In this document: positions 6,171-12,104 of the stretch, one piece after another
Layout of the letters: each line of letters starts with the position of its first letter
Numbering within the stretch: position 1 is the stretch's first letter
NCBI GenBank assembly: GCA_007117185.1
Contig: SKHA01000206.1
Location: forward strand, 1 to 17,102
Reading direction: 5' to 3'
DNA length: 17,102 nucleotides
Origin: Spirochaeta sp.
Lineage (GTDB): Bacteria > Spirochaetota > Spirochaetia > DSM-27196 > Alkalispirochaetaceae
Position numbers and translations under genes: made by a program
Notes under the pieces: model-generated
The model's input: the letters and a program-made list of their open reading frames with translations, nothing else
Told to the model about the DNA's origin: nothing
Database searches by the model: none

Positions 6171-7958
6171 GGCCTCCAGCTTCTGCTTCGGCATGGTGCC
6201 GTCAGCGTTCCAGCCGCGGATCTGGTAGTATTCCGGCAGCATCTCCGGCAGGCGGTGCAGCTTGCCCTTGTTGGGGCCGCGGTTGGCCGGCTCGGTGAAG
6301 AAGCGCTTGGGCAGGGTGTCCGTCTCCGGGCCGATACCGGCGAGGAGGTTGAAGTTCCGCTCCATGTTCCAGATGCGCTCGCCCACTTCCATCCACTCTT
6401 CGGAGGTGAGATCGAAGCCGGTGGCGGCGTTGATCATATCGCGATAGTCGTCCAGACCGAGGGCGAAGGAGGTGAACAGACACAGTCCGGAAGAGTCGAT
6501 CACTGCAGTGAGGTTCTGGAAGATAAAGAGCCACTTCATCTTGCCCTCGATCGCCTGTGGATCCAGTTTCTCCGGGGCACCGAGGATCTCAGGGGAGATC
6601 AGGTAGCTGCGCACGTGGTCACCACCGCGGTTGCCGGTGGCGTAGGACATGCCCATTCCCTGGACGCCACGGGGGTCGTACGCCGGCAGTTCCTGCTTCT
6701 TGCAGGTCATGGAGAACTCGGGGCAGCCGTACTCAGTGGCCATGCGGAAGGATCCCTGGGCCATCTTGTCGCCGATTCCCTCGCGGTAGGCCATCTTCTT
6801 GAGGTAGAACGGCAGCGCTTCGCTGGTTCCAAAGGTGAGTTCCGGACCAAGCTCCAGCTCTTCCTTCTTGATGAACCCCTTCTCGTACATCTCCATCGCG
6901 CAGGCCAGGGTGACCCCGGCGGAGATGGTGTCCAGCCCCAGGTCGTTGCACAGGAAGTTGGCGTCGCAGATCACGTTCAGGTCGTGGAAGCCGAGCATCG
7001 GACCGAAGGCCCAGCCGGTTTCGTACTCGGGACCTTCACCGCGGCGGCCGTTGGGCAGTTCTACGTCCCGGGCGCAGGCGATGGGGCACATGTAGCAGCC
7101 ACTGTTGCGCTTCAGGTAGCCCTTCTCGATGAGCGCCTCGCCGGACATGTGGGAGGTGCCATCGTACATCACGTCCTGAAAGTTCCGGGAGGGGTACATC
7201 CCGTTCTCGTTGATGATGTTATCCAGAACCTTGGTACCCAGTTTGGGAAGTCCCTCACCGGTGATCCCGTTTTCCTTGATCTTGGTGATCTTGCCCCGGA
7301 CGATCTCGCGGAACGCGTCCTGATCCGGGATGGGAGACTTTTTGTCACCGTGAACCACAACGGCCTTGAGGTTCTTGCTGCCCATCACCGCCCCAACCCC
7401 GGTGCGACCGGCGGCGCGGTGCTTCTCGTTCATGATCGCGGCGAAGTACACCAGGTTCTCCCCGGCGGGACCGATGCAGCTGACCTTGGCCTTCTTCTCT
7501 CCGGATTCCTCGATGAGGATATCCGTTGTCTCGGGGACGCGTTTGCCCCAGACGTGAGCGGCGTCCTTGATCTGCACGTCGTCGCCCATCACCGAGAGGT
7601 ACACCGGTTTGGGAGACTTGCCCTCGAAGATAATCATGTCGTATCCGGCTTTCTTGAGGAACGCGCCCCACTCGCCGCCGGAGTTACTCGAGGCGATTCC
7701 GCCGGTGAGGGGACCCTTGGTGACGACCATGTAGCGGCCGCCGGTGGGGGCGTTGGTGTTGGTCAGGGGACCGGTGGCGAAAATGAGCTTGTTTTCAGGG
7801 GAAAGGGGATCGACGGTGGGGTCGATCTCGTTCGTCAGCATGCGCGTCGCCAGACCGCGCCCGCCGACGTATTTTTTTGCCAGATCGAGAGGGGTGTTCT
7901 CTCGTTTAATCGTGCCTGCAGTCAGGTTGACCCGCAACATTGTACCCATGTACGCCAT
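6159..7958 (-). CDS. aor: Tungsten-type aldehyde:ferredoxin oxidoreductase
   Basis: 599 residues. The enzyme oxidises aldehydes to carboxylic acids (or acids back to aldehydes) with ferredoxin, using a tungsto-bispterin and a [4Fe-4S] cluster in the cytoplasm. The cluster cysteines are Cys288, Cys291 and Cys295 (SGCYMCPIACARD) plus Cys493 (DSSGLCLF). The residues proposed for catalysis in the Pyrococcus furiosus enzyme have counterparts at Glu313 (GPEYET) and His448 (GGDHVR). The pterin-binding segments DPRGVQGMGMSYATGNRGGDH (about 428-448) and D488-SSGLC are intact. The N-terminal MLRVNLTAGTIKRE is typical. The ATG at 7958 is chosen because GGAGG stands seven bases upstream (7970-7966). The gene is preceded by a dedicated promoter inside the end of surE and a structured leader, and is followed by a MoaD-like gene. 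Nothing is truncated. Confidence 0.96.
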   Translation of the reverse strand: MAYMGTMLRVNLTAGTIKRENTPLDLAKKYVGGRGLATRMLTNEIDPTVDPLSPENKLIFATGPLTNTNAPTGGRYMVVTKGPLTGGIASSNSGGEWGAFLKKAGYDMIIFEGKSPKPVYLSVMGDDVQIKDAAHVWGKRVPETTDILIEESGEKKAKVSCIGPAGENLVYFAAIMNEKHRAAGRTGVGAVMGSKNLKAVVVHGDKKSPIPDQDAFREIVRGKITKIKENGITGEGLPKLGTKVLDNIINENGMYPSRNFQDVMYDGTSHMSGEALIEKGYLKRNSGCYMCPIACARDVELPNGRRGEGPEYETGWAFGPMLGFHDLNVICDANFLCNDLGLDTISAGVTLACAMEMYEKGFIKKEELELGPELTFGTSEALPFYLKKMAYREGIGDKMAQGSFRMATEYGCPEFSMTCKKQELPAYDPRGVQGMGMSYATGNRGGDHVRSYLISPEILGAPEKLDPQAIEGKMKWLFIFQNLTAVIDSSGLCLFTSFALGLDDYRDMINAATGFDLTSEEWMEVGERIWNMERNFNLLAGIGPETDTLPKRFFTEPANRGPNKGKLHRLPEMLPEYYQIRGWNADGTMPKQKLEALGL

Positions 7959-7965
7959 ACCGAAA

Positions 7966-7970
7966 CCTCC
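7966..7970 (-). promoter_or_regulatory. AOR ribosome binding site
   Basis: GGAGG lies seven bases before the AOR ATG. The six bases TGGAGG (7971-7966) are perfectly complementary to CCTCCA at 8056-8051, in the loop of an upstream leader hairpin. The site could therefore be masked in one RNA fold. Confidence 0.7.
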
Positions 7971-7990
7971 ATACGTGGACCAGAGATGAT

Positions 7991-8082
7991 CTCCTTTCCG
8001 AACGCGGGAGGCACCCGGGTTTCCCCGGAAACCCTTTCGGTCTGCTTGCGTGGAGGGTTACCGCAACGGGCACTGCCTCGGT
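7991..8082 (-). promoter_or_regulatory. Structured AOR leader, candidate Moco/Tuco (molybdenum/tungsten cofactor) riboswitch
   Basis: The leader between the promoter at the end of surE and the AOR start can fold extensively. The pairings are: CCGA (8081-8078) with TCGG (8001-7998); GGCA (8077-8074) plus CCC (8070-8068) with GGGTGCC (8016-8010); hairpin TTGCG (8066-8062)/CGCAA (8050-8046); and hairpin GGGTTTC (8034-8028)/GAAACCC (8023-8017) with a CGGG loop. The 3' segment GCCTCCCG-N5-GGAAAGG (8012-7994) matches, with the same spacing, the 3' conserved segment of the E. coli moaA Moco leader as I remember it. That RNA family is known upstream of molybdenum and tungsten cofactor genes and tungsten enzymes. 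I could not align the 5' half with confidence, so the family call is probable, not certain. No U-run terminator is seen; control of translation fits better. Confidence 0.6.
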
Positions 8083-8108
8083 AGCTGCACAGACTTCAGA
8101 GATTCGTT

Positions 8109-8124
8109 AATGAGAATTATTTCA
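8109..8124 (+). promoter_or_regulatory. Possible Fur-type (iron-box-like) operator over the AOR promoter -10
   Basis: AATGAGAATTATTTCA has a left half identical to the common Fur half-site AATGAGAAT. Its right half matches only partly, fitting better with a one-base gap. It overlaps the -10 hexamer of the AOR promoter on the other strand, a typical repressor position. Because the site is AT-rich in a GC-rich region, part of the match may simply reflect the -10 box itself. Confidence 0.3.
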
Positions 8125-8144
8125 CGACAAAAGCGAGTCGTCAA
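8116..8144 (-). promoter_or_regulatory. Sigma70-type promoter of the AOR operon, inside the end of surE
   Basis: TTGACG (8144-8139; five of six) is followed after exactly 17 bases by AATAAT (8121-8116; five of six). An extended TG at 8124-8123 precedes the hexamer. The -35 lies in surE coding sequence, and the TG belongs to the surE TGA stop codon (8124-8122). The predicted start, near 8109, gives a leader of about 150 bases before the AOR ATG. Confidence 0.75.
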
Positions 8145-8958
8145 GTTTTAATTTCAATAATTGCACCGTATCTGCCAGGGAAGCGGTGCAGTCCAGGGTG
8201 AGGGGGGTCACCGAGACGACCCGGTCCACCGCCACCGCGTAGATGTCGTCGCCGGGGTCAAGGGCCTGCGGGTCCACCTGAATCGCCGTGCGGGCCCGGG
8301 AGAGGGGGGCGGTCTGGCTGGGGTTCTCCATGACGGAGATGAAATAGGGCTGCCGGGAGAGGCGGGTGAAGCGCTCTTCCGTCCCCGGGGGACACGGGTC
8401 GGGCACGTCTATCTTGAGAACGTCGAAGGGGAGGGGCAGAGTGGCCGGGAGGACCTGCAGGAGGCGTTGCACCCACCGGCGGGTGACCCCGGCGGCGGCG
8501 TTCCAGTCAAGGTCGCCGTAATGGTAGTGGTAGTCCATGGGGGTCTGCCGGGAGACCGCCAGGGCGGGAACCCCCTGAGCGGCCGCCTGAAACGCCGCGC
8601 CCACCGTCCCGGAGATGGTGATGTTGTTACCCAGATTCTCACCGTAGTTGATCCCCGACACGAGCAGGTCCGGCAGGCGATGCGGGGTGAGCACCGCCAG
8701 GGCGTGGCGGACCGCCAGCGCCGGAGTGGCGGCGATGTGCCACCCCTGGACGCCTTCGGGCCAGCTGCGCTGGTCCGCACGGACGAAGGAGACCGAGCGG
8801 TCGCCATTCATGCTGCGGCCCTGGGCAGTCTGCTGGGTTGTCGGCGCGGCGATCACGACTTCTCCCAGATCAGCGAGGGCATCAACCAGTGCGTGAAGCC
8901 CCGGGGAGTCGATCCCGTCGTCGTTGGTGACCATGATGAGTGGTTGGGTGCTGTTCAT
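8122..8958 (-). CDS. surE: SurE-family 5'/3'-nucleotidase
   Basis: 278 residues. SurE is a metal-dependent cytoplasmic phosphatase acting on nucleoside monophosphates, linked to survival and nucleotide salvage. The N-terminal VTNDDGIDSPG carries the metal-binding Asp13-Asp14. SGINYGENLG (101-110) carries the metal ligand Asn104, followed by NITISGTVGAAFQAAAQGVPALAVS, the signature of the family. The third metal-site segment, normally RSGAS-like, reads TAQGRSMN (about 44-51), so the usual Ser is likely replaced by Thr44. The ATG at 8958 has no strong Shine-Dalgarno. The next Met (residue 9) would cut the first beta-strand, so the upstream start is kept. It lies 47 bases after the dehydrogenase stop and is probably co-transcribed with it. 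Its 3' end hosts the AOR promoter. Confidence 0.95.
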   Translation of the reverse strand: MNSTQPLIMVTNDDGIDSPGLHALVDALADLGEVVIAAPTTQQTAQGRSMNGDRSVSFVRADQRSWPEGVQGWHIAATPALAVRHALAVLTPHRLPDLLVSGINYGENLGNNITISGTVGAAFQAAAQGVPALAVSRQTPMDYHYHYGDLDWNAAAGVTRRWVQRLLQVLPATLPLPFDVLKIDVPDPCPPGTEERFTRLSRQPYFISVMENPSQTAPLSRARTAIQVDPQALDPGDDIYAVAVDRVVSVTPLTLDCTASLADTVQLLKLKLDDSLLS

Positions 8959-9005
8959 ATGGTGGGAGCTTATCCTGTCCTGCCAGGGAAGGTGAAGCGC
9001 GTCGA

Positions 9006-9758
9006 TTACTCCCGGTAGATCATGCGGCGGGTCATGCCGCCGTCAACCACCACGTTCTGGCCGGTGATGAACCCCGCCTCAGGAGACAGGAGATACGCCA
9101 CCATCGCGGCGATATCCTCGGGGCGGCCCACCCGCCCCACCGGGTGCTGCCGGTGGTCCTCTTCACTCAGAGGGGGGCCGTCGTCACGGACGTCGATCCA
9201 GCCGGGGCTCACCGCGTTGACCCGGATCTCCGGACCCAGACTCACCGCCAGCGCGTGGGTCAGCGCCACCAGCCCGCCTTTGCTGGCGGCGTAGGCTTCG
9301 CTGTGCCCCTCGGACTGCAGCGCCCTGGTGGAAGCGATGTTGACGATTGAACCGCGATGCGCCCGCAGCGCCGGCGCGGCCAGACGGGCCAGCAGAAACG
9401 GGGCGGTGAGGTTGGTCTGGATTACCCGGTGCCACTCCTCCACAGGCAGTTGTTCCGGCGGGACACCCGACGGAGAGGAGACTGCGGCGTTGTTGACTAC
9501 CCCGTCCAGGCGGCCGAAGCGATCCAGAGTCTGCTGCAGGGCTTCACGAATTTGCCTCTCGTCGCTCACGTCCCCGGGTAGCGCCAGGTCAGCGGTGGAA
9601 GCGGCCAGAGCGGCAGCATCAATATCCACAATGACCACCCGATATCCCCGGTGCTGCAGGTATTTCGCGCACCCCCTCCCGATTCCCCGGGCGCCCCCGG
9701 TGACCAGCACAACCGGGGCATCCCGGGCACCCGGGGCTTCAGAGCTGTTTGTGGCCAT
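9006..9758 (-). CDS. Short-chain dehydrogenase/reductase (classical SDR)
   Basis: 250 residues. A cytoplasmic NAD(P)-dependent oxidoreductase of the classical SDR family (PF13561/PF00106). It has the cofactor loop TGGARGIG (20-27), NNAA (89-92), Asn116, Ser143, and the catalytic YAASK with Tyr156 and Lys160. The C-terminal segment ITGQNVVVDGGMTRR is typical of 3-oxoacyl-ACP reductase-like and sugar dehydrogenase members. An Asp pair after the second strand (VVIVDID, 42-48) favours NAD(H) over NADP(H). The ATG at 9758 is preferred over an in-frame ATG at 9794 because GGAGG sits seven bases upstream (9770-9766). Substrate unknown. First gene of the minus-strand block; surE follows after 47 bases. 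Confidence 0.92.
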   Translation of the reverse strand: MATNSSEAPGARDAPVVLVTGGARGIGRGCAKYLQHRGYRVVIVDIDAAALAASTADLALPGDVSDERQIREALQQTLDRFGRLDGVVNNAAVSSPSGVPPEQLPVEEWHRVIQTNLTAPFLLARLAAPALRAHRGSIVNIASTRALQSEGHSEAYAASKGGLVALTHALAVSLGPEIRVNAVSPGWIDVRDDGPPLSEEDHRQHPVGRVGRPEDIAAMVAYLLSPEAGFITGQNVVVDGGMTRRMIYRE

Positions 9759-9829
9759 GCCGTATCCTCCTTTGTCCTCCCCGATTGTAAACATTCTACC
9801 GGATTGGCGGTATCTTTGACGGCGAGACT
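9759..9829. promoter_or_regulatory. Divergent intergenic region between the SDR and patatin genes
   Basis: The 71-base gap holds signals for both sides. On the minus strand, TAGAAT (9798-9793) is a good -10 box about 40 bases from the SDR start, with the GGAGG site at 9770-9766; its -35 is weak. On the plus strand, TATCTT (9811-9816) with TAAACA 17 bases upstream is a weaker candidate. It would leave a leader of only about seven bases and no Shine-Dalgarno before the patatin ATG. Confidence 0.4.
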
Positions 9830-12031
9830 ATGAAACGACGCACCAACACAATCTTGTTCCTTGTCCTCGCTGCTGCGGCAGCGCTGCACGGGGAGGAACC
9901 GCAGTTCGCCTTCGATCCGGGACGGCCACCGACGGTAGCCCTCGTTCTCGCCGGCGGTGGAGCCCTGGGGTTCGCCCATGTGGGTGTGCTGGAACTGCTG
10001 GAAGAGCTGGAGATCCCCCTGGACATCGTGGTCGGGACCAGTATGGGAGCGATTGCCGGGGGGCTGTACACCATCGGGTACGGCGCCGCGGACCTGGCGG
10101 ATATCGTCCTGGGAGTAGACTGGATCAGCCTGCTGGTGGAGCCTCCGGCGCGAGCCCGCACGTCCTTCCAGGAACACGCAGACCCGGTGGTGTATCTGGG
10201 CCAGGCCGATTTCCAGCGGGGCGGCAGCATTCTCACCCCCGGTTTTATCAGCGGCCATCGTGTCCTCAACCTGTTGCGCCTCCTGGCGGCGGACTTCACC
10301 GGTGAGATGGATTTTGACGAGCTTCCCAGGCGCTACCGTGCAGTGGCGGTGGACATCTCTGACGGGAGCGAGGTGATTCTCTCCTCGGGGTCGCTGGTTC
10401 AGGCAATGCGCGCGTCCATGGCGGTACCGGGCATCTTTGATCCGGTAGAGTTCGAAGGCAGACTGCTGGTGGATGGCGGGGTCGCCAACAATTTTCCGGT
10501 GGATGTCGCCCGGCAGATGGGGGCGGACGTGGTGATCGCGGTGAACCTGGAGCCACCTCTGCTGGACGGTGAGAGCATCTTCGGAATCACCGACATGCTC
10601 TCACAGACAGTGAACCTGGTGATCCGCAGCAATACCGGCAACAAGCGGGAGTTGGCGGACGTACTTATTGAGCCGAACCTGGACGGTCTCAACGCTGCCA
10701 GTTTTGGCTCCGGGGAGGTTCTGATACAGCGGGGTCGGGACGCCGCAGAGGGGGTGCGCCCGCAGCTGGAACGTCTGGCGGCGGCGCTGGGGGAGGTGCG
10801 GCCCCCAGCGGTGATGGCGGCGCATCCCTGGGCGCGGGAGGTGCAGTTGGATTCACTGATCATCCGCGGTGCCGACCGGTTCACGGAAGATCGGATTCGA
10901 ACTGCCCTGCCCCTGGGCCCACCCATACGAATCGAGGCGATCCATAAAGCGCTGGACAATCTGACCAACGTTGCCGGATACGAGTCGGTTGGGTGGGAGC
11001 TCTACCGCTCTGTTGTCGATGACGGTAACGGGGACGACGCAATCGCGCTGGAGATCGACTTCGTACCGCGAACCGACCCGTTTCTCTATCTCCGCCTGGG
11101 GCTGAGTTACGAATCCCACTTCGGTCCCCTGGAAGAACAGGAGTTCACCGGCGCGCTGCAGGCCATCGCCAGCAACGTTGTCGGACCCGGCTCGGAACTC
11201 GCTGTGATGCAGCGGGTAGGTCGCAACCTCAGTACGAGGGTCAGCTTCACCCAGCCCCTGGGAACAGTTCTGGCGGCCCAGGTGATCCTGCGGCACGACC
11301 AGCTACTGACCACGTTGCATGAACTGGAAGATCCTGCGGAACAATATCTGATCGCCCACCCCTCGGCGGGTTTCGATCTGGCGCTGCAGTTGAACGCCGG
11401 GACTACCGTCCGGGCAGGGTATCACTTCGGGTGGGCGTCGTTGCGGCAGCGCTACGGGGGTACCGTCTCCCTGGAGCCATTTGACGGCGTTGTTGCCGGC
11501 GTTGAGGCAGCGATCGAGTCGGACTCGCTGAACCGTTTTCCCTTTCCTGATGCAGGATCCCACTGGAACGTCCGGTATCGCCTGGTTGACCCCGCGCTGG
11601 GCAGCGATCTGCGGTATCAGATTCTCGACGGATCGTACCGCCGTTACCTCGAGGTCGTCCCCCGACATGTCGTGGGGATGTACCTTCGGGGAGCGACATC
11701 ATTCAATACGGAGTTGCCGCTGTGGGACAGCGTGTGGGTAGGTGGACGTCAGGACATGACCGGCTACTACCTGCGGGAGCTTCGGGCGCAGCAGCTGGCA
11801 CTGGCGGCGCTGGAGTATCGCTGGCGAGTCGGGTTTCTCTCCAGTGTGCTGCGTGACCGGGTCTACCTCTCCCTTCGGGGCAGCGTCGCTTCGGTGGATG
11901 AAGAGGAGTTGCGCTGGGGTAGCGGCATCGGCGCAGGAGTTGCCACCCCCGTGGGTGGGGTACACGTCTCGCTGGCGCTGCGCGACGGATGGCAGGTGCG
12001 GGGGTTTGTGGCGCTGGGATTTCACTTCTGA
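9830..12031 (+). CDS. Patatin-like phospholipase with POTRA and outer-membrane barrel (type Vd secretion, PlpD-like)
   Basis: 733 residues in three parts. Residues 1-21 form a signal peptide (KRR, then a Leu/Ala-rich core). Residues about 34-330 are a patatin lipid acyl hydrolase: oxyanion loop GGGALG (42-47), nucleophile Ser71 in GTSMG, and the catalytic partner Asp215 in DGG. Residues about 337-412 form one POTRA-like domain (VQLDSLIIRGADRFTEDRIRTAL). Residues about 415-733 are a beta-barrel of alternating strands ending in Phe (FVALGFHF), the signal recognised by the Bam machinery. This is the order and length of Pseudomonas PlpD and Fusobacterium FplA. The enzyme is expected to be exposed at or released from the cell surface and to cleave phospholipids. 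Its presence shows a diderm envelope. Confidence 0.93.
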   Translation: MKRRTNTILFLVLAAAAALHGEEPQFAFDPGRPPTVALVLAGGGALGFAHVGVLELLEELEIPLDIVVGTSMGAIAGGLYTIGYGAADLADIVLGVDWISLLVEPPARARTSFQEHADPVVYLGQADFQRGGSILTPGFISGHRVLNLLRLLAADFTGEMDFDELPRRYRAVAVDISDGSEVILSSGSLVQAMRASMAVPGIFDPVEFEGRLLVDGGVANNFPVDVARQMGADVVIAVNLEPPLLDGESIFGITDMLSQTVNLVIRSNTGNKRELADVLIEPNLDGLNAASFGSGEVLIQRGRDAAEGVRPQLERLAAALGEVRPPAVMAAHPWAREVQLDSLIIRGADRFTEDRIRTALPLGPPIRIEAIHKALDNLTNVAGYESVGWELYRSVVDDGNGDDAIALEIDFVPRTDPFLYLRLGLSYESHFGPLEEQEFTGALQAIASNVVGPGSELAVMQRVGRNLSTRVSFTQPLGTVLAAQVILRHDQLLTTLHELEDPAEQYLIAHPSAGFDLALQLNAGTTVRAGYHFGWASLRQRYGGTVSLEPFDGVVAGVEAAIESDSLNRFPFPDAGSHWNVRYRLVDPALGSDLRYQILDGSYRRYLEVVPRHVVGMYLRGATSFNTELPLWDSVWVGGRQDMTGYYLRELRAQQLALAALEYRWRVGFLSSVLRDRVYLSLRGSVASVDEEELRWGSGIGAGVATPVGGVHVSLALRDGWQVRGFVALGFHF

Positions 12032-12076
12032 TCCGGGACTGAGCGACAGTTCGTGGCACCGAATGGCAACGTCGTG

Positions 12077-12093
12077 TAGAATGTCCACGGAGG
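12077..12093 (+). promoter_or_regulatory. -10 box and ribosome binding site before the chemoreceptor
   Basis: TAGAAT (12077-12082) could be a -10 box, giving a start near 12089. GGAGG (12089-12093) lies 11 bases before the ATG at 12105, which favours that start over the in-frame ATG at 12081. No good -35 is seen. The layout closely resembles the leader of the cyclic-nucleotide-binding gene. Confidence 0.4.
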
Positions 12094-12104
12094 CACATGG
12101 GAAG

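Noticed and set aside
6255..8084. A 609-codon open frame on the plus strand antisense to AOR
   Set aside because: It is a GC-rich shadow of AOR: its protein has no recognisable motif, whereas the minus-strand frame has every AOR residue.
8959..9005. A separate promoter for surE in the gap after the dehydrogenase
   Set aside because: GATAAG with TTCACC at 16 bases is a poor match, and the 47-base gap fits read-through from the dehydrogenase gene.
9759..9794. The longer start of the dehydrogenase at 9794
   Set aside because: It would begin upstream of the GGAGG at 9770-9766 and would overlap the likely -10 box; the ATG at 9758 has ideal spacing.
12055..12068. A sigma54-like TGGCAC...GGCA element before the chemoreceptor
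   Set aside because: The GG-to-GC spacing is nine instead of ten bases, and the -12 half lacks the TTGC form.
11844..12104. Upstream extension of the chemoreceptor frame into the patatin gene
   Set aside because: The extra residues overlap the patatin barrel in another frame and do not resemble a sensor domain; the GGAGG-preceded ATG at 12105 is a better start.
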